Assembly (NCBI GenBank): GCA_027186245.1
Contig: CP114482.1
Span: 26,803,209-26,867,208, forward strand
Direction of reading: 5' to 3'
DNA length: 64,000 nt
From: Coriaria nepalensis
Lineage: Eukaryota > Streptophyta > Magnoliopsida > Cucurbitales > Coriariaceae
Shown: in pieces, positions 10,901 to 23,500 of the stretch
Layout: each line of letters opens with the position of its first letter
Position numbering within the stretch: the stretch's first letter is position 1
The notes under the pieces: generated by a model
Seen by the model: only the letters and a program-made list of their open reading frames with translations
What the model was told of the DNA's origin: nothing
Databases searched by the model: none
Position numbers and translations under genes: made by a program

Positions 10901-11406
10901 TAGCCTTAAAATCATGTCATTGAGTCTTTTCTAGTCATCAAATCATTTGAAAGCATTACGAACAAATTCTATTTTCGCTCTTTAAACGAGACTTTTGTGC
11001 TTGACTCGAAATTGATCTATTAAAGCAAATTATCCATTGTTTAGCCTTGAAATCATGTCATTGAGTCTCTTCTAGTAATTAAATCATTTCAAAGCAAATG
11101 GAACAAAATTTATTTTTGCACTTGAACCAATACTTTCGTGCATAATTTGCAATGGATCTTTTGAAGGCAACTAGGCATTTGTATAGCCTTAAAATCATGT
11201 CACTGAGTCACTTTTAGTCAGTAAATCATTCGAAATCAATTCAAACGAATTCTATTTTCGCATTTCAAACACGACTTTTGTGCAAGACATGCAATTGATC
11301 TATTGAAGGTAATTATGCGTTTATTTAGCCTTAAAATCGTGTCATTGAGTCTTCTCTAGTCATTAAATCAATTAAAAGTAATTCGAAAGAATTCTATTTT
11401 CTTGCG
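7993..11406 (+). repeat. 3,414-bp superunit, copy 3
   Basis: The landmark is at 7,993, again 3,414 bp on. Differences noticed against copies 1 and 2 are C to T at 8,131 (TACTTTTGCTC), C to T at 8,599 (GAATAATTG) and G to A at 11,323 (TTATTTAGCC). These private changes argue against pure assembly duplication for this copy. Homology ends near 11,400, where the next m4 reads CTTCAACAACG and then diverges. Confidence 0.92.
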
Positions 11407-14400
11407 CTTCAACAACGACTTTCATTCAGAATTTCTAATTCAACAATTGAAGGCAACTATGCATCTTTTTAGCTTTAAAATCATGTCATTGAGTATTTTC
11501 TAGTCATCAAATCATTTGAAAGCATTACGAACAAATTCTATTTCCACTCTTTAAACGAGACTTTTGTGCATAACTTGCAATTGATCTATTAAAGCAAATT
11601 ATCCATTGTTTAGCCTTGAAATCATGTGATCGAGTCTCTTCTAGTAATTAAATCATTCCAAAGAAATTCATACGAAATCTTTTTTCGCACCTGAACCACG
11701 ACTTTTGTGCATAATTTGGAATGGATCTTTTGAAGGCAACTAGGCATTTGTATAGCCTTAGAATCATGTCATTGAGTCACTTTTAGTCAGTAAATCATTC
11801 GAAATCAATTCAAACGAATTCTATTTTTGCATTTCAAACACGACTTTTGTGCAAGACATGCAATTTATCTATTGAAGGTAATTATGGGTTTGTTTAGCCT
11901 TAAAATCGTGTCATTGAGTCTTCTCTAGTCATTAAATCAATTAAAAGTAATTCGAAAGAATTCAATTTTTTCGCGCTACAAACACGACTTTTGTTCTGAA
12001 CTTCGAATTCAATAATTGAAGGCAACTATGCATCTTTTTAGCCTTAAAATCATGTCATTGAGTCTCTTCTAGTCATCAAATCATTTGAAAGCATTACGAA
12101 CAAATTCTTTTTTCGCTCTATACAAAAAAACTTTTGTGCATAACTCGCAATTGATCTATTTAAGCAAATTATCTTTTCTTTAGCCTTGAAATCATGTCAT
12201 TGAGTCTCTTTTCTAATTAAATCATGTCAAAGAAATTCGAACGAAATCTATTTTCGCACTTGAATGAATACTTTCGTGCATAATTTGCAATGGATCTTTT
12301 GAAGGCAACTAGGCATTTGTATAGCCTTAAAATCATGTCATTGAGTCACTTTTAGTCAGTAAATCATTCGAAATCAATTCAGACGAATTCTATTTTTGCA
12401 TTTCAAACACGACTTTTGTGCAAAATATGCAATTGATCTATTGAAGGCAATTATGCGTTTGTTTAGCCATAAAATCATATCATTGAGTCTTCTCTAGTCA
12501 TTAAATCAATTAAAAGTAATTCGAAAGAATTCTATTTTTTCGCACTTTAAAGACGACTTTCGTTCAGAGCTTCCAATTCAACAATTGAAGGCAACTATGC
12601 ATCTTTTTAGCCTTAAAATCATGTCATTGAGTCTTTTCTAGTCATCAAATCACTTGAAAGCATCACGAACCAATTCTATTTTCGCTCTTTAAACAAGACT
12701 TTTGTGCATATCTCGCAATTGATCTATTAAAGCAAATTATCCATTGTTGGGCCTTGAAATCATGTCATTGAGTCTCTTCTAGTAATTAAATCATTTCAAA
12801 GCAAATGGAACAAAATTTATTTTTGCACTTGAACCAATACTTTCGTGCATAATTTGCAATGGATCTTTTGAAGGCAACTAGGCATTTGTATAGCCTTAAA
12901 ATCATGTCATTGAGTCACTTTTAGTCAGTAAATCATTCGAAATCAATTCAAACGAATTCTATTTTCGCATTTCAAACACGACTTTTGTGCAAGACATGCA
13001 ATTGATCTATTGAAGGTAATTATGCATTTGTTTAGCCTTAAAATCGTGTCATTGAGTCTTCTCTAGTCATTAAATCAATTAAAAGTAATTCGAAAGAATT
13101 CTTTTTTTTTGCGCTTCAAACACGACTTTCATTCAGAACTTCCAATTCAACAATTGAAGGCAACTATGCATCTTTTTAGCTTTAAAATCATGTCATTGAG
13201 TATTTTCTAGTCATCAAATCACTTGAAAGCATTACGAATAAATTCTATTTCCACTCTTTAAACGAGACTTTTGTGCATAACTTGCAATTGATCTATTAAA
13301 GCAAATTATCCATTGTTTAGCCTTGAAATCATGTGGTCGAGTCTCTTCTAGTAATTAAATCATTCAAAAGAAATTCAAACGAAATCTTTTTTCGCACCTG
13401 AACCACGACTTTTGTGCATAATTTGCAATGGATCTTTTGAAGGCAACTAGGCATTTGTATAGCCTTAGAATCATGTCATTGAGTCACTTTTAGTCAGTAA
13501 ATCATTCGAAATCAATTCTAACGAATTCTATTTTTGCATTTCAAACACGACTTTTGTGCAAAACATGCAATTGATCTATTGAAGGCAATTATGCGTTTGT
13601 TTAGCCTTAAAATCATGTCATTGAGTCTTCTCTAGTCATGAAATCAATTAAAAGTAATTCGAAAGGATTCTATTTTTTCGCACTTCAAAGACGACTTTCG
13701 TTCAGAACTTCCAATTCAACAATTGAAGGCAACTATGAATCTTTCTAGCCTTAAAATCATGTCATTGAGTCTTTTCTAGTCATCAAATCATTTGAAAGCA
13801 TTACGAACAAATTCTATTTTCGCTCTTTAAACGAGACTTTTGTGCATAACTCGCAATTGATCTATTAAAGCAAATTATCCATTGTTTAGCCTTGAAATCA
13901 TGTCATTGAGTCTCTTCTAGTAATTAAATCATTTCAAAGCAAATGGAAGAAAATTTATTTTTGCACTTGAACCAATACTTTCGTGCATAATTTGCAATGG
14001 ATCTTTTGAAGGCAACTAGGCATTTGTATAGCCTTAAAATCATGTCATTGAGTCACTTTTAGTCAGTAAATCATTCGAAATCAATTCAAACGAATTCTAT
14101 TTTCGCATTTCAAACACGACTTTTGTGCAAGACATGCATATGATCTATTGAAGGTAATTATGCGTTTGTTTAGCCTTAAAATCGTGTCATTGAGTCTTCT
14201 CTAGTCATTAAATCAATTAAAAGTAATTCGAAAGAATTTTATTTTTTTGCGCTTCAAACACGACTTTCATTCAGAACTTCCAATTCAACAATTGAAAGCA
14301 ACTATGCATCTTTTTAGCCTTAAAATCATGTCATTGAGTTTTTTCTAGTCATCAAATCATTTGAAAGCAGTACGAACAAATTCTATTTCAACTCTTTAAA

Positions 14401-17400
14401 CGAGACTTTTGTGCATAACTTGCAATTGATCTATTAAAGCAAATTATCCATTGTTTAGCCTTGAAATCATGTGGTCGAGTCTCTTCTAGTAACTAAATCA
14501 TTCAAAAGAAATTCAAACGAAATCTTTTTTCGCACCTGAACCACGACTTTTGTGCACAATTTGCAATGGATCTTTTGAAGGCAACTAGGCATTTGTATAG
14601 CCTTAAAATCAGGTCATTGAGTCACTTTTAGTCAGTAAATCATTCGAAATCAATTCAAACGAATTCTATTTTCGCATTTCAAACACGACTTTTGTGCAAA
14701 ACATGCAATTGATCTATTGAAGGCAATTATGCGTTTGTTTAGCCTTAAAATCATGTCATTGAGTCTTCTCTAGTCATTAAATCAATTAAAAGTAATTCGA
14801 AAGAATTCTATTTTTTCGCACTTCAAAGACGACTTTCGTTCAGAACTTCCAATTCAACAATTGAAGGCAACTATGCATCTTTTTAGCCTTAAAATCATGT
14901 CATTGAGTCTTTTCTAGTCATCAAATCATTTGAAAGCATTACGAACAATTTCTATTTTCGCTCTTTAAACGAGACTTTTGTGCATAACACGCAATTGATC
15001 TATTAAAGCAAATAATCCATTGTTTAGCCTTGAAATCATGTCATTGAGTCTCTTCTAGTAATTAAATCATTTAAAAGCAAATGGAACAAAATTTATTTTT
15101 GCACTTGAACCAATACTTTCGTGCATAATTTGCAATGGATCTTTTGAAGGCTACTAGGCATTTTTATAGCCTTAAAATCATGTCATTGAGTCACTTTTAG
15201 TCATCTAATCATTCGAAATCAATTCAAACGAATTCTATTTTCGCATTTCAAACACGACTTTTGTGCAAAATATGCAATTGATCTATTGAAGGCAATTATG
15301 TGTTTGTTTAGCCTTAAAATCATGTCATTGAGTCTTCTCTAGTCATTAAATCAATTAAAAGTAATTCGAAAGAATTCTATTTTTTCGCACTTCAAACACG
15401 ACTTTCGTTCAGAACTTCCAATTCAACCATTGAAGGCAACTATGCATCTTTTTAGCTTTAAAATCATGTCATTGAGTCTTTTCTAGTCATCAAATCATTT
15501 GAAAGCATTACGCACAAATTCTATTTTTGCTCTTTAAACGAGACTTTTGTGCATAACTTGCAATTAATCTATTCAAGCAAATTATCCTTTGTTTATCCTT
15601 GAAATCATGTCATTGATTCTCTTTTAGTAATTAAATCATTTCAAAGAAATTCAAATGTAATCTTTTTTCGCACTTGAACGAATACTTTCGTGCATAATTT
15701 GCAATGGATCTCTTTAAGGCAACTAGGCATTTGCATAGCCTTAAAATCATGTCATTGAGTCACTTTTAGTCATTTAATCATTCGAAATCAATTCAAACGA
15801 ATTCTATTTTCGCATTTCAAACACGACTTTTGTGCAATACATGCAATTGATCTATTGAAGGCAATTATGCGTTTGTTTAGCCTTAAAATCATGTCATTGA
15901 GTCGTCTCTAGTCATTAAATCAATTAAAAGTAATTCGAAAGAATTCTATTTTTTCGCACTTCAAAGACGACTTTCGTTCAGAACTTCCAATTCAACAATT
16001 GAAGGCAACTATGCATCTTTTTAGCCTTAAAATCATCTCATTGAGTCTTTTCTAGTCATCAAATCATTTGAAAGCATTACGAACAAATTCTATTTTCGCT
16101 CTTTAAACGAGACTTTTGTGCATAACTCGCAATTGATCTATTAAAGCAAATTATCCATTGTTTAGCCTTGAAATCATGTCATTGAGTCTCTTCTAGTAAT
16201 TAAATCATTTCAAAGCAAATGGAACAAAATTTATTTTTGCACTTGAACCAATACTTTCGTGCATAATTTGCAATGGATCTTTTGAAGGCAACTAGGCATT
16301 TGTATAGCCTTAAAATCATGTCATTGAGTCATTTTTAGTCAGTAAATCATTCGAAATCAATTCAAACGAATTCTATTTTCGCATTTCAAACACGACTTTT
16401 GTGCAAGACATGCAATTGATCTATTGAAGGTAATTATGCGATTGTTTAGCCTTAAAATCGTGTCATTGAGTCTTCTCTAGTCATTAAATCAATTAAAAGT
16501 AATTCGAAAGAATTCTATTTTTTTGCTCTTCAAACACGACTTTCATTCAGAACTTCCAATTCAACAATTGAAGGCAACTATGCATCTTTTTAGCTTTAAA
16601 ATCATGTCATTGAGTATTTTCTAGTCATCAAATCATTTGAAAGCATTACGAACAAATTCTATTTCCACTCTTTAAACGAGACTTTTGTGCATAACTTGCA
16701 ATTGATCTATTAAAGCAAATTATCCATTGTTTAGCCTTGAAATCATGTGATCGAGTCTCTTCTAGTAATTAAATCATTCCAAAGAAATTCAAACCAAATC
16801 TTTTTTCGCACCTGAACCACGACTTTTGTGCATAATTTGCAATGGATCTTTTGAAGGCAACTAGGCATTTGTATAGCCTTAGAATCATGTCATTAAGTCA
16901 CTTTTAGTCAGTAAATCATTCGAAATCAATTCAAACGAATTCTATTTTTGCATTTCAAACACGACTTTTGTGCAAAACATGCAATTGATCTATTGAAGGC
17001 AATTATGCGTTCTTTTAGCCTTAAAATCATGTCATTGAGTCTTCTCTAGTCATTAAATCAATTAAAAGTAATTCGAAAGAATTCTAGTTTTTCGCACTTC
17101 AAACACGACTTTCGTTCAGAACTTCCAATTCAACCATTGAAGGCAACTATGCATCTTTTTAGCCTTAAAATCATGTCATTGAGTATTTTCTAATCATCAA
17201 ATCATTTGAAAGCATTACGAACAAATTCTATTTTCGCTCTTTAAACGAGACTTTTGTGCATAACTCGCAATTGATCTATTAAAGCAAATTATCCATTGTT
17301 TAGCCTTGAAATTATGTGATCGAGTCTCTTCTAGTAATTAAATCATTTCAATGAAATTCAAACGTAATCTTTTTTCGCACCTGAACCAACACTTTTGTGC

Positions 17401-20400
17401 ATAATTTGCAATGGATATTTTGAAGGCAAGTAGGCATTTGTATAGCCTTAAAATCATGTCGTTGAGTCACTTTTAGTTAGTAAATCATTCGAAATCAATT
17501 CAAACGAATTCTATTTTTGCATTTCAAACACGACTTTAGTGCAAAACATGCAGTTGATCTATTGAAGGCAATTATGCGTTTGTTTAGCCTTAAACTCATG
17601 TCATTGAGTCTTCTCTAGTCATTAAATCAATTAAAAGTAATTCGAAAGAATTCTATTTTTTCGCACTTCAAACACGACTTTCGTTCAGAACTTCCAATTC
17701 AACCATTGAAGGCAACTATGCATCTTTTTAGCTTTAAAATCATGTCATTGAGTCTTTTCTAGTCATCAAATCATTTGAAAGCATTACGCACAAATTCTAT
17801 TTTTGCTCTTTAAACGAGACTTTTGTGCATAACTTGCAATTAATCTATTCAAGCAAATTATCCTTTGTTTATCCTTGAAATCATGTCATTGATTCTCTTT
17901 TACTAATTAAATCATTTCAAAGAAATTCAAATGTAATCTTTTTTCGCACTTGAATGAATACTTTCGTGCATAATTTGCAATGGATCTCTTTAAGGCAACT
18001 AGGCATTTGCAGAGCCTTAAAATCATGTCATTGAGTCACTTTTAGTCATTTAATCATTCGAAATCAATTCAAACGAATTCTATTTTCGCATTTCAAACAC
18101 GACTTTTGTGCAATACATGCAATTGATCTATTGAAGGCAATTATGCGTTTGTTTAGCCTTAAAATCATGTCATTGAGTCTTCTCTAGTCATTAAATCAAT
18201 TAAAAGTAATTCGAAAGAATTCTATTTTTTCGCACTTCAAACACGACTTTCGTTCAGAACTTCCAATTCAACCATTGAAGGCAACTATGCATCTTTTTAG
18301 CCTTAAAATCATGTCATTGAGTCTTTTCTAGTCATCAAATCACTTGAAAGCATCACGAACAAATTCTACTTTCGCTCTTTAAACGAGACTTTTGTGCATA
18401 ACTCGCAATTGATCTATTAAAGCAAATTATCCATTGTTGGGCCTTGAAATCATGTCATTGAGTCTCTTCTAGTAATTAAATCATTTCAAAGCAAATGGAA
18501 CAAAATTTATTTTTGCACTTGAACCAATACTTTCGTGCATAATTTGCAATGGATCTTTTGAAGGCAACTAGGCATTTGTATAGCCTTAAAATCATGTCAT
18601 TGAGTCATTTTTAGTCAGTAAATCATTCGAAATCAATTCAAACGAATTCTATTTTCGCATTTCAAACACGACTTTTGTGCAAGACATGCAATTGATCTAT
18701 TGAAGGTAATTATGCGTTCTTTTAGCCTTAAAATCATGTCATTGAGTCTTCTCTAGTCATTAAATCAATTAAAAGTAATTCGAAAGAATTCTATTTTTTC
18801 GCACTTCAAACACGACTTTCGTTCAGAACTTCCAATTCAACCATTGAAGGCAACTATGCATCTTTTTAGCCTTAAAATCATGTCATTGAGTCTTTTCTAG
18901 TCATCAAATCATTTGAAAGCATTACGAACAAATTCTATTTCCACTCTTTAAACGAGACTTTTGTGCATAACTTGCAATTGATCTATTCAAGCAAATTATC
19001 CATTGTTTAGCCTTGAAATCATGTCATTGAGTCTCTTCTAGTAATTAAATCATTTCAAAGCAAAGGGAACAAAATTTATGTTTGCACTTGAACCAATACT
19101 TTCGTGCATAATTTGCAATGGATCTTTTGAAGGCAACTAGCCATTTGTATAGCCTTAAAATAATGTCTCTGAGTCACTTTTAGTCATTTAATCATTCAAA
19201 ATCAATTCAAACGAATTCTATTTTCGCATTTCAAACACGACTTTTGTGCAAAACATGCAATTGATCTATTGAAGGAAATTATGCGTTTGTTTAGCCTTAA
19301 AATCATGTCTTTGAGTCTTCTCTAGTCATTAAATCAATTAAAAGTAATTCGAAAGAATTCTATTTTCTCGCACTTCAAAGATGACTTTCGTTCAGAACTT
19401 CCAATTCAACAATTGAAGGCAACTATGCATCTTTTTAGCCTTAAAATCATGTCATTGAGTCTTTTCTAGTCATCAAATCATTTGAAAGCATTACGCACAA
19501 ATTCTATTTTTGCTCTTTAAACGAGACTTTTGTGCATAACTTGCAATTAATCTATTCAAGCAAATTATCCTTTGTTTATCCTTGAAATCATGTCATTGAG
19601 TCTCTTTTAGTAATTAAATCATTTCAAAGAAATTCAAATGTAATCTTTTTTCGCACTTGAACGAATACTTTTGTGCATAATTTACAATGGATCTTTTTAA
19701 GGTAACTAGGCATTTGTATAGCCTTAAAATCATGTCATTGAGTAACTCTTAGTCAGTAAATCATTCGAAATCAATTCAAACGAATTCTATTTTTGCATTT
19801 CAAACACGACTTTTGTGCAAAACATGCAATTGATCTATTGGAGGCAATTATGCGTTTGTTTAACCTTAAAATCATGTCATTGAGTCTTCTCTAGTTGTTG
19901 AATCAATTAAAAGTAATTTGAAAGAATTCTATTTTTTCGCACTTCTAACATGACTTTCGTTCAGAACTTCCAATTCACCATTGAAGGCAACTATGCATCT
20001 TTTTAGCCTTAAAATCATGTCATTGAGTCTTTTCTTGTCATCAAATCATTTGAAAGAATTACGAACAAATTCTACTTTCGCTCTTTAAACGAGACTTTTG
20101 TGCATAACTTGCAATTGATCTATTCAAGCAAATTATCCTTTGTTTATTCTTGAAATCATGTCATTGAGTCTCTTTTAGTAATTAAATTATTTCAAAGAAA
20201 TTCGGACGTAATCTTTTTTCGCACTTGAATGAATACTTTCGTGCATAATTTGCTATTGATCTTTTGAAGGCAACTAGGCATTTGTATAGCCTTAAAATCA
20301 TGTCATTGAGTCACTTTTAGTCAGTAAATCATTCGAAATCAATTCAAACGAATTCTATTTTTGCATTTCAAACACGACTTTTGTGCAAAACATGCAATTG

Positions 20401-20583
20401 ATCTATTGAAGGCAATTATGTGTTTGTTTAGCCTTAAAATCATGTCATTGAGTCTTCTCTAGTCATTAAATCAATTAAAGGTAATTCGAAAGAATTCTAT
20501 TTTTTCGCACTTAAAACACGACTTTCATTTAGAACTTCCAATTCAACAATTGAAGGCAACTATGCATCTTTTTAGCCTTAAAA
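11407..20583 (+). repeat. Block C: mixed 569-bp HORs
   Basis: Sixteen HORs whose m1 starts run from 11,481 in steps of 569; the last step is one base short because CAATTCACCATTG at about 19,977 has lost an A. HORs here are a patchwork of block B variants (ATGTGATCGAG and AAATCGTGTC) with m4 centres CAA and, from about 15.4 kb, CCA. Similarity is stronger between HORs several units apart than between neighbours, as in the 2,276- and 5,690-bp spacings. No gene. Confidence 0.85.
15390..18226 (+). repeat. Duplicate segments 2,276 bp apart (four HORs)
   Basis: About 560 bp starting at 15,390 recur at 17,666. Shared rare words are CATTACGCACAAATTC, TTGCAATTAATCTATTC, GTTTATCCTTG, ATTGATTCTCTTTTA, AAATGTAATC and GGATCTCTTTAAGGC. 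Differences seen include TTTTAGTAATT versus TTTTACTAATT, TTGAACG versus TTGAATG, and GCATAGCC versus GCAGAGCC. A related m1 with CATTACGCAC lies near 19,490. Confidence 0.8.
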
Positions 20584-23500
20584 TCATGTCATTGAGTCTT
20601 TTCTAGTCATCAAACCATTTGAAAGCATTACGAACAGATTCTATTTCCACTCTTTAAACGAGACTTTGGTGCATAACTTGCAATTGATCTATTCAAGCAG
20701 ATTATCCATTGTTTAGCCTTCAAATCATGTCATTGAGTCTCTTCTAGTAATTAAATCATTTCGAAGCAAATGGAACGAAATTTATTTTTGCACTTGAACC
20801 ACGACTTTCGTGCATAATTTGCAATGGATCTTTTGAAGGCAACTAGGCATTTTTATAGCCTTAAAATCATGTCATTGAGTCACTTTTAGTCAATAAATCA
20901 TTCCAAAATCAATTCCAACGAATTCTATTTTCGCATTTCAAACACGACTTTTGTGCAAAACATGCAATTGATCTATTAAAGACAATTATGCGTTTGTTTA
21001 GCCTTAAAATCATGTCATTGAGTCTTCTCTAGTCATTAAATCAATTGAAAGTAATTCGAAAGAATTCTATTTTTTCGCACTTCAAACACGACTTTCATCC
21101 AGAACTTCGAATTCAACCATTGAAGGCAACTATGCATCTTTTTAGCCTCAAAATCATGTCATTGAGTCTTTTCTAGTCATCAAATCATTTGAAAGCATTA
21201 CGAACAAATTCTATTTCCACTCTTTAAACGAGACTTTTGTGCATAACTTGCAATTGATCTATTCAAGCAAATTATCCATTGTTTAGGCTTGAAATCATGT
21301 CATTGAGTCTCTTCTAGTAATTAAATCATTTCAAAGCAAATGGAACGAAATTTATTTTTGCACTTGAACCACAACTTTCGTGCATAATTTGCAATGGATC
21401 TTTTGAAGGCAACTAGGCATTTTTATAGCCTTAAAATCATGTCATTGAGTCACTTTTAGTCAATAAATCATTCCAAAATCAATTCCAACGAATTCTATTT
21501 TCGCATTTCAAACACGACTTTTGTGCAAAACATGCAATTGATCTATTAAAGACAATTATGCGTTTGTTTAGCCTTAAAATCATGTCATTGAGTCTTCTCT
21601 AGTCATTAAATCAATTGAAAGTAATTCGAAAGAATTCTATTTTTTCACACTTCAAACAGGACTTTCATTCAGAACTTCCAATTCAACCATTGAAGGCAAC
21701 TATGCATCTTTTTAGCCTGAAAATCATGTCATTGAGTCTTTTCTAGTCATCAAATCATTTGAAAGCATTGCGAACAAATTCTATTTCCACTCTTTAAACG
21801 AGACTTTTGTGCATAACTTGCAATTGATCTATTCAAGCAAATTATCCATTGTTTAGGCTTGAAATCATGTCATTGAGTCTCTTCTAGTAATTAAATCATT
21901 TCAAAGCAAATGGAACGAAATTTATTTTTGCACTTGAACCACAACTTTCGTGCATAATTTGCAATGGATCTTTTGAAGGCAACTAGGCATTTTTATAGCC
22001 TTAAAATCATTTCATTGAGTCACTTTTAGTCAATAAATCATTCCAAAATCAATTCCAACGAATTCTATTTTCGCATTTCAAACACGACTTTTGTGCAAAA
22101 CATGCAATTGATCTATTAAAGACAATTATGCGTTTGTTTAGCCTTAAAATCATGTCATTGAGTCTTCTCTAGTCATTAAATCAATTGAAAGTAATTCGAA
22201 AGAATTCTATTTTTTCGCACTTCAAACACGACTTTCATCCAGAACTTCGAATTCAACCATTGAAGGCAACTATGCATCTTTTTAGCCTCAAAATCATGTC
22301 ATTGAGTCTTTTCTAGTCATCAAATCATTTGAAAGCATTACGAACAAATTCTATTTCCACTCTTTAAACGAGACTTTTGTGCATAACTTGCAATTGATCT
22401 ATTCAAGCAAATTATCCATTGTTTAGGCTTGAAATCATGTCATTGAGTCTCTTCTAGTAATTAAATCATTTCAAAGCAAATGGAACGAAATTTATTTTTG
22501 CACTTGAACCACAACTTTCGTGCATAATTTGCAATGGATCTTTTGAAGGCAACTAGGCATTTTTATAGCCTTAAAATCATGTCATTGAGTCACTTTTAGT
22601 CAATAAATCATTCCAAAATCAATTCCAACGAATTCTATTTTCGCATTTCAAACACGACTTTTGTGCAAAACATGCAATAGATCTATTAAAGACAATTATG
22701 CGTTTGTTTAGCCTTAAAATCATGTCATTGAGTCTTCTCTAGTCATTAAATCAATTGAAAGTAATTCGAAAGAATTCTATTTTTTCACACTTCAAACAGG
22801 ACTTTCATTCAGAACTTCCAATTCAACCATTGAAGGCAACTATGCATCTTTTTAGCCTGAAAATCATGTCATTGAGTCTTTTCTAGTCATCAAATCATTT
22901 GAAAGCATTGCGAACAAATTCTATTTCCACTCTTTAAACGAGACTTTTGTGCATAACTTGCAATTGATCTATTCAAGCAAATTATCCATTGTTTAGGCTT
23001 GAAATCATGTCATTGAGTCTCTTATAGTAATTAAATCATTTCAAAGCAAATGGAACAAAATTTATTTTTGCACTTGAACCACAACTTTCGTGCATAATTT
23101 GCAATGGATCTTTTGAAGGCAACTAGGCATTTTTATAGCCTTAAAATCATGTCATTGAGTCACTTTTAGTCAATAAATCATTCCAAAATCAATTCCAACG
23201 AATTCTATTTTCGCATTTCAAACACGACTTTTGTGCAAAACATGCAATTGATCTATTAAAGACAATTATGCGTTTGTTTAGCCTTAAAATCATGTCATTG
23301 AGTCTTCTCTAGTCATTAAATCAATTGAAAGTAATTCGAAAGAATTCTATTTTTTCACACTTCAAACAGGACTTTCATTCAGAACTTCCAATTCAACCAT
23401 TGAAGGCAACTATGCATCTTTTTAGCCTGAAAATCATGTCATTGAGTCTTTTCTAGTCATCAAATCATTTGAAAGCATTGCGAACAAATTCTATTTCCAC

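Noticed and set aside
1..11406. CRISPR array
   Set aside because: Repeats are regularly spaced, but the units are 142 and 569 bp long and contiguous, with no unique spacers and no cas genes.
1165..11406. Tandem retrotransposons or LTRs with a 3.4-kb unit
   Set aside because: The 3,414-bp unit is entirely made of satellite monomers. There are no coding domains, primer-binding sites or target-site duplications.
1165..11406. Superunit as an assembly artefact
   Set aside because: Not excluded, but copy 3 carries private base differences and the flanks pass smoothly into related HORs, so real amplification is preferred.
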